Origin: an uncultured Slackia sp.
GTDB lineage: Bacteria; Actinomycetota; Coriobacteriia; Coriobacteriales; Eggerthellaceae
Length of the DNA stretch: 12,718 nt
Reading direction: 5' to 3'
Assembly (NCBI GenBank): GCA_937895975.1
Contig: CALBLG010000211.1
Span: 1 to 12,718 of the forward strand
A program made the translations under genes and the position numbers. The notes under the pieces are model-generated. The model searched no databases. It was not told the origin of the DNA and worked only from the letters and a program-made list of their open reading frames with translations. Of the stretch, positions 1-6,369 are shown piece by piece (the first letter of the stretch is position 1; the number at the start of each line of letters is the position of its first letter).

Positions 1-290
1 GCGCTTTGGGGATGACCCTTCGCGTGGCAAGAAATGCCCCTGAAGGGCCTCATTGCGCGCTCGCGCGCTGATTTCGGCAGGAATAACGTCGATAGGGCCC
101 GCAAGCGTGCGCCTGATTTGCAAGGTGAATCTTCCTGGCAGCTGCGACCTGCGGAAATTCCGTTCGGAGCTTGTGTTTCGGGAAACGTTCCCAAAGGATT
201 GAAGAAAAGCGCCCTGCAAAAGGGCCCTATGCGGTCGTTTTCTGCCACGACGGCGTGCGGTGCGTGCGCTGGGGTATCGCTCGCTAATAG
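1..290. other. Left-edge stretch with no supported gene
   Basis: I see no convincing coding sequence here. An open frame from 34 to 297 (+) encodes 87 residues, but it lacks a Shine-Dalgarno sequence, a recognisable domain and a composition like the neighbouring genes. A frame open from base 3 to 71 could be the last residues of an upstream gene, but nothing supports that. A short hairpin (GCCCT at 211-215 with AGGGC at 221-225, 5-nt loop) has no T tract and I do not call it a terminator. Confidence 0.5.
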
Positions 291-292
291 CT

Positions 293-384
293 TATAAAAT
301 ACCGAACGAAAACCATGTATTTTGTGGAATGAAAACCCTGTAAAATACCGATTGAAAATGATATAAAATACCGAATAGCACAGT
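293..384. repeat. Four-copy 23-bp tandem direct repeat upstream of the ATPase/DUF4143 gene
   Basis: Copies begin at 293, 316, 339 and 362, exactly 23 bp apart. Copies 1, 3 and 4 start with T(A/G)TAAAATACCGA (293-305, 339-351, 362-374). Copy 2 keeps the TGTA start and the GGAATGAAAACC end but has diverged in the middle. The second half of copies 1-3 follows the pattern GA(A/T)(C/T)GAAAA; copy 4 decays after CCGAA. The array ends 20 bp before the ATG at 404. A spacing of about two helical turns would place all copies on one face of the DNA, which suits a protein-binding array (operator or iteron-like). The TATAAAAT cores could also act as -10 elements. Function is inferred; the repeat itself is plain. 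Confidence 0.75.
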
Positions 385-403
385 TGTTGCGAAAGGTAAT
401 GCC

Positions 404-1699
404 ATGTCATACGCCAAAAATCTCACGCCCGATGGATACAGGCCACGGCTCATCGAAAGCCGCCTCGACGCGCTCATGAAGTCATTTGGGTGCGTTGAAA
501 TCAACGGGCCAAAATGGTGCGGGAAAACATGGACGGCGCGCACGCGATGCGCAAGCATGACGAAGCTGGACGACCCGGCCGAGCGTGAGGCTGCGGGGAT
601 GGACCCGGCGCTCGCGCTTACGGGCGATTTTCCGCATCTTGTCGACGAGTGGCAAGAAGTTCCCGAAGTATGGGATGCGGCTCGCCGCTTCATTGACGAT
701 TCGGGGAATGCGCGCGGCTTGCTGCTGCTTACCGGCTCCACGTCGCTCAAGGCCGACGAGCGCGGCAAGGTGCGCCATTCCGGAACGGGCAGGATAGCTC
801 GCCTTTCTATGCGTCCGATGGCGCTGTGCGAGTCGGGCGAGGGAAGTTCCGCGGTGTCTTTGGGCGCGTTGATGGACGGCGATGCGCTTCAGCCGGCTCG
901 CAAGGAAACGGGGCTCGCCGATGTGGCACGTTGGTGCTGCAGGGGCGGGTGGCCTGCGAATATGGGACTTTCCGATGACGCGGCGGCGGAAACGGCGGCG
1001 CAGTACATTCAATCGGTCCTAGATGTGAACGTCATCGAAGAAGGCAAGTCTCCGGCAACGGCGCTTGGATTGCTTCGCGCATTGGCTTTGAACGTGAGCC
1101 AGGCTGCGACGTACAAAACCTTGGCGAAAGACGTGTCGGGCGGCGAAGCAGGCCCAAATGTCGATACCGTGGCCGCGTATCTAGATTTGTTCGATCGGCT
1201 CAAGTTGACGGAAGAGCTGCGCGGGTGGGAGCCTCCCATGCGCTCGAAGGCGCGTGTAAGAGTGAAGCCCAAAAGGTATTTCTGCGACCCCTCGCTGGCG
1301 GCGGCGCTTTTGGGTGCGACCCCCGAAAAGCTTCTGCACGACACGCAAACGCTTGGGATGTTGTTTGAGAACTTGGTGATTCGAGACTTGCGCGTGTTCC
1401 TTTCGACATACTCCGGTCTTGGCAATGACGTGTTCTACTATCGCGATGACCAGGGCCTTGAAGTCGATGCAATAGTTGAGTGCGGGGGACGTTGGGCCGG
1501 CATTGAGGTGAAGCTGAGTGACACGAAGGCCGATGACGGCGCCGCCAACCTGAAAAAGCTGCGCGACAAAATGCTCGCGAATCCCGCCGCGCGCAATGCG
1601 GAGCCGGCGTTTTTGGCGGTAGTGGTCGGCCGAGGAAGCCTTGCCTACGCGCGAAGCGATGGCGTGCTGGTGATTCCGGCCGCGTTGCTGGGGGCGTAG
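404..1699 (+). CDS. AAA ATPase with DUF4143 C-terminal domain
   Basis: This 431-residue protein belongs to the widespread AAA_14/DUF4143 ATPases, whose cellular role is mostly unknown. The N-terminal ATPase domain shows a Walker A (GPKWCGKT, residues 35-42), a Walker B (LVDEWQE, 79-85), a sensor strand (LLLLTGS, 106-112) and an arginine-containing HSGTGRI loop (125-131). GGWP (181-184) is typical of the family. The DUF4143 half contains GMLFENLVIRDL (318-329) and VDAIVE...GIEVKLSD (354-372); D355, E368 and K370 recall a PD-(D/E)XK fold, known to be related to DUF4143, though activity is not shown. The start at 404 has GAAAGG seven bases upstream. It stands alone, with 334 bp before the next gene. 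Its codon choice (more CGA, GGA and AGC) is less biased than that of the genes downstream, consistent with a mobile or recently acquired gene, but this is weak evidence. Confidence 0.9.
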   Translation: MSYAKNLTPDGYRPRLIESRLDALMKSFGCVEINGPKWCGKTWTARTRCASMTKLDDPAEREAAGMDPALALTGDFPHLVDEWQEVPEVWDAARRFIDDSGNARGLLLLTGSTSLKADERGKVRHSGTGRIARLSMRPMALCESGEGSSAVSLGALMDGDALQPARKETGLADVARWCCRGGWPANMGLSDDAAAETAAQYIQSVLDVNVIEEGKSPATALGLLRALALNVSQAATYKTLAKDVSGGEAGPNVDTVAAYLDLFDRLKLTEELRGWEPPMRSKARVRVKPKRYFCDPSLAAALLGATPEKLLHDTQTLGMLFENLVIRDLRVFLSTYSGLGNDVFYYRDDQGLEVDAIVECGGRWAGIEVKLSDTKADDGAANLKKLRDKMLANPAARNAEPAFLAVVVGRGSLAYARSDGVLVIPAALLGA

Positions 1700-1711
1700 G
1701 CGATTCGAGCT

Positions 1712-1877
1712 GAAATTCTGTCCCAAATTCGCGTTTGTGACTGTGCAGGATGCGATATTTGCAACCCCGAGTGCAGCGGTTCCGCAAAATCCCAGGTCAA
1801 GTATTGCAGCTACGGGGGCCTTCCGGCGAATGCAACATATACCATGCGCACAAATGCAATTTTGGGACAGAATTTTC
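1712..1877. repeat. Imperfect inverted repeat, MITE-like or large stem-loop
   Basis: The left arm (1712-1739) reads GAAATTCTGTCCCAAATT and continues to TTTGTG. The reverse complement of the right arm (1849-1877) reads GAAAATTCTGTCCC and continues AAAATTGCATTTGTG. The arms agree at 25 of 28 positions with a single-base gap. They enclose about 109 bp with no meaningful ORF. The geometry fits a small non-autonomous element with terminal inverted repeats, or a transcript stem-loop after the upstream gene. I see no clear target-site duplication, and no transposase lies in the window. Confidence 0.6.
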
Positions 1878-1968
1878 ATCTGGAAGCAAATGCAGCCCCC
1901 TGCGGCCCTTGGCGCGCGCGGGCTTGTGGCGGCGTGGTCGGATTTATGCGCGCGCGGCCTCAATCGCG

Positions 1969-1974
1969 TACAAT
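1969..1974 (+). promoter_or_regulatory. Possible -10 element of the operon promoter (TACAAT)
   Basis: TACAAT at 1969-1974, extending into TACAATAAT, matches the sigma-70 -10 consensus well and is the most AT-rich site before the operon. No good -35 lies at 16-18 bp; the nearest candidates (TTTATG at 1943, TTATGC at 1944) are 19-20 bp away. Transcription would begin near 1981, which favours the GTG start at 2034 over the ATG at 1983. Confidence 0.35.
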
Positions 1975-2020
1975 AATAGGTTATGTGGGCCGTGTGGCCT
2001 GCGGTTTGTTCGATTTTGAG

Positions 2021-2030
2021 AGGGGAGGGA
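2021..2030 (+). promoter_or_regulatory. Shine-Dalgarno that decides the GTG start at 2034
   Basis: AGGGGAGGGA, with core GGAGG at 2024-2028, ends 5 nt before GTG at 2034. The in-frame ATG at 1983 has no comparable site and would add 17 residues ahead of the basic N-region of the signal, so GTG is preferred. Confidence 0.75.
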
Positions 2031-2033
2031 CCC

Positions 2034-2897
2034 GTGGCCGATTCGCGCCAGCTTCGCAAGAAGTTCCAGCGCATGCTCATCGCGCTCATCGCGGCGGTGC
2101 TCGCGTGCGGCGCGGTGACGTACGCGTGGTACATCTACAACGCGAGCCGCCACATCACCGACGTGAAAATGGCGGCCGGCACGGGCGTGACCTTCCTCAT
2201 CTCCAACGAATACGCTGGCGAGTACAAATCGAACGCGGGCCTGTCGTTCCAGGGCCTGCTCGACCCAGTTTCTACCGATAACATCGAGAACGGCTTCCAA
2301 AAAGTGACCGGCTTCACGGGCGGCGACGCGCAATCGTCCCTGCTCGCGAGCGTATTCGGCCCGGCCCAGCGCTCCGACTACTACGAAACGCCGCTGTATT
2401 TGACCACGAGCTCGGCGGCGACCGACGTCTACCTTTCCGACATCCGCTTCGACGACCTCGACGCGATCAACCCCATTTCCACGGCGCTGCGCGTGGGCCT
2501 TCTGGTGCACGCGCCTGGCGAAAACCAGCCCGTGGCGGCGCAATACGTGTTCCAGCTCTCGTCAGAGCATAACCCTCAGGCCCAATACAACACGCTCAAC
2601 GGGCAGGAAGGCGATGTTCTCGACTCATCGAAAACCGACGGCTCCACGGTAACGTTCACGCCGCTGACCTCGGCGAACTATTGCATATACGACGAGGAAA
2701 CGGGCCAGGTGTCCGCGAAGCCCGGCACGGTGAAGCTGTGCACGCTGCCGGCGGCCGCCCAGGGCGAAGAGCACGGCACGCCCGTGCAGGTGGATGTGTA
2801 CGTATGGCTTGAAGGCTGCGACGAAGACTGCACGAACAACCTGTGCAGCACGAACCTGCAGTCGCTCGCGCTGCACTTCGCGGGCAAGCAAGGCTAG
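2034..2897 (+). CDS. SipW-type signal-bearing exported protein, paralogue 1
   Basis: A 287-residue protein from the GTG start chosen by its Shine-Dalgarno. It has a basic N-terminus (residues 6-13), a hydrophobic segment (about 14-29) and the motif AVTYAWY (27-33), which resembles the signal of TasA/camelysin-type proteins cleaved by SipW-like signal peptidases. The rest is predicted to be extracellular. It shares landmarks with the three following genes: DPVST (77-81), ALRVGLLV (151-158) and near the end VWLEGCDEDC (257-266), followed by beta-like alternating residues to the C-terminus. There is no LPXTG sorting signal. The two signal peptidases downstream are the likely processing enzymes. 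Exact role is unknown; a fibre or pilus-like subunit, or surface adhesin, is plausible. It is the most divergent in the AWF motif (AWY). Ten bases separate it from the next gene. Confidence 0.8.
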   Translation: MADSRQLRKKFQRMLIALIAAVLACGAVTYAWYIYNASRHITDVKMAAGTGVTFLISNEYAGEYKSNAGLSFQGLLDPVSTDNIENGFQKVTGFTGGDAQSSLLASVFGPAQRSDYYETPLYLTTSSAATDVYLSDIRFDDLDAINPISTALRVGLLVHAPGENQPVAAQYVFQLSSEHNPQAQYNTLNGQEGDVLDSSKTDGSTVTFTPLTSANYCIYDEETGQVSAKPGTVKLCTLPAAAQGEEHGTPVQVDVYVWLEGCDEDCTNNLCSTNLQSLALHFAGKQG

Positions 2898-2907
2898 GGG
2901 GTGCGCT

Positions 2908-3888
2908 ATGCAAGATGCTGATCGCGGCATGAAACCCCAAGATGGGCGGGGCGCGCGCCGCGCTGCGGATGCGCGCGCCGGCCAGGCTTCGAAGCCCGCG
3001 ACGGGCGTTGCTCAAGCCGCGGCCTCGGCCACGGCCGCTGCCGCAACGCCGGCCGTGACTGCAACCGAAGCGCGTCGCACTTTCGCCAGCCGCCGCCGCA
3101 TGGTCGCGGCCACGGCGTGGATGCTGCTGCTCGTGCTGGCGCTGGCGGGCGCCACGTTCGCGTGGTTTTCCAATTCGCGCTACACCAACGTCACCCCTGT
3201 GGCGCACACGGTGAGCGAGGAAGGCTCCGATTTGCTCATAGGCGCAAGCGCCGCGGGCCCGTTCGACACCACGTGCACGCTTTCGGCCGCCGACAAAACG
3301 CTCTACCCTGTGTCGACCGCCGATTTGCAGAATTTCTGGCGCGCGACGTTTCAAAACGCCGCGGGCATCACCACCGATTACGCGAGCTGCACGGCCCAGG
3401 CGGGCGATTACATGCTCACGGGCACGTTTTATTTGAAGGGGTCGGCGTCGCCGCTTTCGGTGTATTTGTACCAAAGCCAAATGAATGTGACCTCTGATGC
3501 GCAGCTGCTCGCTGCGCTGCGCATCGGTTTTATCGTCCAGAGCTCGGCCGGCACGCAAACCTATATTTTCGCGTGCGACGACTTGGGCAACACGGCGGTC
3601 GCCACCCAGCGCCGCACCACCGCGCAAGACGGCGTCGTGGTTTCGGGCGTCGGCGCATGGGCGTATGCGACCGACCCCGCGCGGGCCATATCGGCATACA
3701 CCATGGACGGCTCAGGCGACGCCCCGCGGACGCGCGCAGGCGCGCAGCCCCTGTTCACGCTCGCGGCGAACGAGGTCGCAACCGTGCAGTATTTCGTCTA
3801 CATGGAAGGTTGCGACGCCAATTGCATAACCGAGGCGCAGTCGAAAAACATCACGCTGCAGTTCGCCTTCGCGGGCGCCAAGGCATAG
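2908..3888 (+). CDS. SipW-type signal-bearing exported protein, paralogue 2, with long cytoplasmic N-terminus
   Basis: A 326-residue protein. The ATG at 2908 follows AGGGGG (2896-2901) by 6 nt and lies just after the previous stop; an upstream ATG at 2794 in the same frame would overlap gene 1 deeply and has no support. Unlike its paralogues it carries about 65 residues before the transmembrane segment, rich in Ala, Arg and Thr and probably disordered. The TM (about 66-84) leads into GATFAWF (81-87). Shared motifs follow: LYPVST (132-137), LAALRIGFIV (201-210) and VYMEGCDANC (297-306). An internal ATG at 3100 would give a normal short signal, but no Shine-Dalgarno precedes it. It is probably exported and processed by the neighbouring SipW-like peptidases, or retained as a membrane-anchored base protein. 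Function is unknown. Confidence 0.8.
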   Translation: MQDADRGMKPQDGRGARRAADARAGQASKPATGVAQAAASATAAAATPAVTATEARRTFASRRRMVAATAWMLLLVLALAGATFAWFSNSRYTNVTPVAHTVSEEGSDLLIGASAAGPFDTTCTLSAADKTLYPVSTADLQNFWRATFQNAAGITTDYASCTAQAGDYMLTGTFYLKGSASPLSVYLYQSQMNVTSDAQLLAALRIGFIVQSSAGTQTYIFACDDLGNTAVATQRRTTAQDGVVVSGVGAWAYATDPARAISAYTMDGSGDAPRTRAGAQPLFTLAANEVATVQYFVYMEGCDANCITEAQSKNITLQFAFAGAKA

Positions 3889-3901
3889 GGAGGGGCGGCG
3901 C

Positions 3902-4789
3902 ATGAACAACGATTCCACGAAAACGAAATTGCGCTTCGCCCAAGCTGGAGCGGCAATCATGCTGCTCGTTATTGCTGGGGCCCTTGTCGCGGCCACCTAC
4001 GCGTGGTTCACATCCAATGCGGCCGTGAACACCAATTCGGTTGCGGTGCGAAGCGACGACAGCCAGCTGGTTATTGAACTGGGCGACGCCTCGTCGAATA
4101 CATGGTCGCAGGCTGGCGATGCGGCGCTATCGTCAAATAGCCCCGACCCGCTTACCCTCTATCCCGTTTCGACGTTCGACTTGGACGGCTTCGCCGAGTG
4201 CACGCGCACCAACGACGCGGGCGAGGCGGCGCATTTCGAGCAGGCCGAAGACGGCCAGCATTTCTACCACGGCTGGATTGACGTGCGCGCGAACGTGGCC
4301 GGAGCGGGCGCGTCGAAGGCGACCGGCGTGGTGAACCTCTATTTGGGCGACACGCTCGCGCCATCGGGCGCCAATGTCGAGCTTCTGCGCGCCGCGCGCG
4401 TGGGCTTGAAGCTCTCGCAGGGCGGCACCGTGGTTGCGAGCCGCATTTTCACGCTCGACGATTCGGCGGGCGCGAACCGCGCCGAGCATCCCGCCACGCG
4501 CCCGACGCTTTCCGGCTATTCCGACGGCATGCTTCTGGGCTGGCAAAACGGTCAGCTCGCCTGCTCCGCGGACGTCGCGCAAGATTTCAACGCCTTCCTC
4601 ATGGGCACGGGCGAGACCGCCGCGCGCCCGCAAAACGCGCTGCTCACCATGAATTTGGGCACCGCGTATCGGCTCGACGTGTACTACTACATCGAGGGCA
4701 CCGACCTCGACAGTGCCGATTATCTGTACGGCGACACGGGCATCGTGCACGTTGATCTGTTCGCCGCACTCGACGGGCAGGGGGCGTAA
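3902..4789 (+). CDS. SipW-type signal-bearing exported protein, paralogue 3
   Basis: A 295-residue protein with GGAGG (3889-3893) 8 nt before its ATG. A short basic N-region (K8, K9... R11) precedes a TM at about 15-32 and the motif ATYAWF (31-36), the closest in this set to TasA/camelysin signals. It has LYPVST (86-91), a beta-rich middle with VVNLYLGD (143-150), LLRAARVGLKLS (161-172) and YYYIEGTDLDS (261-271). Here the terminal motif has Thr and Ser where paralogues 1 and 2 have Cys, so any disulphide at that site is lost. It follows gene 2 by 13 bp, and its stop codon directly abuts the next ATG. It is probably a subunit or surface protein processed with the others; the biochemical role is not recognised. 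Confidence 0.8.
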   Translation: MNNDSTKTKLRFAQAGAAIMLLVIAGALVAATYAWFTSNAAVNTNSVAVRSDDSQLVIELGDASSNTWSQAGDAALSSNSPDPLTLYPVSTFDLDGFAECTRTNDAGEAAHFEQAEDGQHFYHGWIDVRANVAGAGASKATGVVNLYLGDTLAPSGANVELLRAARVGLKLSQGGTVVASRIFTLDDSAGANRAEHPATRPTLSGYSDGMLLGWQNGQLACSADVAQDFNAFLMGTGETAARPQNALLTMNLGTAYRLDVYYYIEGTDLDSADYLYGDTGIVHVDLFAALDGQGA

Positions 4790-5545
4790 ATGAACGAAAT
4801 CGACCGCGACACCCTGAAAAGCCGGCTAGCGACCACGGTGCTGCTCGTTCTGTTCGCCCTGGTGGCTATCGCCATGGCGACGTTCGCGTGGTTTTCCATC
4901 GCCGACCAGGCCAAAGCTCGCCAGCTCGCGCTTACCGCCAACGCCGGCAACTCGCTGCGTTTCGATTTGGACGCGCACGACGAGTTCGACCAATACGTGA
5001 AAACGCTCGGCTTTGACGAGATCGGCGCGCGCATCGCGACCGATTTGGGCGTGGACATCGACACCTCGAAGCTGCAGCCCGTTACCACGTCCGACTACGA
5101 GAATTTCACGTTCGAAGACGGCTCGGCGGCCACGGCGCAAAGCGGCGCGTATTTGGAGTTCACGCTGCACTTCATGAGCCGCGAAGACGTGGTGGTGCGC
5201 CTGACTGGCGAGGCGGGCGAAGGCGGCGAGGCGGGCACTCAGTTCTCGTCGAACGTCGAGGGGCTGCCGCTCGCGATGCGCATGAGCTTTTCCTGCGACG
5301 GCCAAACGTGGGTCTACAACCCAAATTCGGGCACCGCGGCTGTGGCCGCGGGTTCTGCAACCGAGTTCGGCCTTGGGACGGGGGCCGCAACCGAGGACTC
5401 GAACATGTTTGACCTGGCTGCGAATACCGATAAATCTACCATCGTCCGCATATGGTTGGAGGGGACCGACGCGAATTGCACTAATATGCTTAAGGGAGCC
5501 GATTATTCGATTTCGATGCGCTTCGAAGGCGTTGAGGAACAATAA
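4790..5545 (+). CDS. SipW-type signal-bearing exported protein, paralogue 4
   Basis: A 251-residue protein, the shortest of the four. Its ATG directly follows the TAA of gene 3, with AGGGGG (4779-4784) as ribosome binding site, so the two are probably translationally coupled. A basic N-region (R6, K10, R12) precedes a TM (about 14-31) and ATFAWF (30-35). Family landmarks are LQPVTT (95-100), LAMRMSFS (161-168) and IWLEGTDANC (221-230), the last retaining only the second of the two Cys seen in paralogues 1 and 2. A Glu/Gly-rich stretch (about 138-150) looks like a flexible loop. A 59-bp gap with a small CGGC-GAAA-GCCG hairpin (5557-5568) separates it from the signal peptidase gene, so this may be a boundary between structural and machinery genes in mRNA level. 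Confidence 0.8.
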   Translation: MNEIDRDTLKSRLATTVLLVLFALVAIAMATFAWFSIADQAKARQLALTANAGNSLRFDLDAHDEFDQYVKTLGFDEIGARIATDLGVDIDTSKLQPVTTSDYENFTFEDGSAATAQSGAYLEFTLHFMSREDVVVRLTGEAGEGGEAGTQFSSNVEGLPLAMRMSFSCDGQTWVYNPNSGTAAVAAGSATEFGLGTGAATEDSNMFDLAANTDKSTIVRIWLEGTDANCTNMLKGADYSISMRFEGVEEQ

Positions 5546-5604
5546 TTTCCATAGAACGGCGAAAGCCGAAGGCACGAACCGCACAACGCACAAGAAGGGG
5601 CGCC

Positions 5605-6369
5605 ATGCAAAAGGTTAAGAAAGCTGCATCCATCGCGATCAGCGTGGTAATGTGGGTCATCATTTTGGTGGCGGCGCTGTTCGCCTTCACCACGCTGGCG
5701 ACCAAAGACGACGGCAGCGTCGCGAACTTGGCGGGCTTCACGCCGCTCACGGTGCAATCGGAATCCATGTCGCCGACGTTTGACGAGGGCGACCTCATCG
5801 TAATCCAGCAGTGCGATCCCGAAACGCTGCAGGTGGGCGACATCGTCACGTTCCATACGATCATCGACAACGAGTACGCGCTGAACACGCACCGCATCGA
5901 GGCCATCGACGAGGTCAACGGGCTGCGCAGCTACACCACGAAGGGCGACAACAACGACATCGCCGACCAGCACGTGATTGCCGACGGCGACATCGTGGGC
6001 AAGTATGCGTTCACGATGCCCTTCATGGGCAAGGTGATGGACTTCCTGTCCAGCAGCGTGGGCTTTTTGGTGGTCATCGTGCTGCCGATGCTTTTGTTCT
6101 TCATCTACCAGGTGTACCACCTGGTCATCGTGGGCATGAATCTGAAGCGCGCCATGGCCGAGGAAGACCGTATGAAGCAGGCCGGGGCCATCGTTGATGC
6201 TGAAGAGGCCCAGGCCGCTGTCGACGAGCGCGCCCAGGCCGAGGCCGCCCGCGCCGAAGCGCAGGCCGCGCTGGCCGAGGCGAAGCGCTTGAAGGCCGAA
6301 GCCGAGGCCAAGCTCGCAGCGGCCGATGCCGCCGAGCAGGGCGGCGCAACCGAGGAGGGTGCCAAGTGA
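5605..6369 (+). CDS. SipW-like (Ser/His) signal peptidase I with Ala/Glu-rich coiled tail
   Basis: A 254-residue membrane protease of the S26 signal peptidase family. The N-terminal TM spans about residues 8-28. The catalytic domain has SESMSPT (52-58; predicted nucleophile S54), GDIVTFH (78-84), NTHRIEAI (94-101; H96 in place of the usual bacterial Lys) and KGDNND (113-118), the Ser/His pattern of SipW and archaeal/ER signal peptidases. A second TM (about 152-176) returns the chain to the cytoplasm. The last 70 residues or so (185-254) are an Ala/Glu/Arg/Lys-rich predicted coiled coil, not a usual part of the enzyme. AGAAGGGG (5593-5600) precedes the ATG. It probably cleaves the AWF-type signals of the four upstream proteins. 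The tail could bind the coiled coil of the DUF2357-like protein; that is inference. The stop overlaps the start of the ATPase gene by 4 nt. Confidence 0.92.
   Translation: MQKVKKAASIAISVVMWVIILVAALFAFTTLATKDDGSVANLAGFTPLTVQSESMSPTFDEGDLIVIQQCDPETLQVGDIVTFHTIIDNEYALNTHRIEAIDEVNGLRSYTTKGDNNDIADQHVIADGDIVGKYAFTMPFMGKVMDFLSSSVGFLVVIVLPMLLFFIYQVYHLVIVGMNLKRAMAEEDRMKQAGAIVDAEEAQAAVDERAQAEAARAEAQAALAEAKRLKAEAEAKLAAADAAEQGGATEEGAK

Larger units (their letters stand above)
1700..2033. other. Intergenic region between the ATPase/DUF4143 gene and the eight-gene operon
   Basis: This 334-bp stretch has short open frames only, none with a ribosome binding site or recognisable product. It contains the large imperfect inverted repeat (1712-1877, listed separately), then a GC-rich segment, then a -10-like TACAATAAT and the ribosome binding site of the first operon gene. 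The operon promoter is expected here. Confidence 0.6.

Noticed and set aside
34..297. Small plus-strand ORF of 87 aa at the left edge
   Set aside because: It lacks a Shine-Dalgarno, domain or codon pattern like the real genes, and it ends at the start of the repeat array.
1983..2033. ATG at 1983 as start of the first exported protein
   Set aside because: No Shine-Dalgarno precedes it, it lies at the predicted transcription start, and a strong site sits just before the in-frame GTG at 2034.
2034..5545. Sortase-assembled pilus operon
   Set aside because: None of the four exported proteins has an LPXTG-type motif with a C-terminal TM, and no sortase gene is present.
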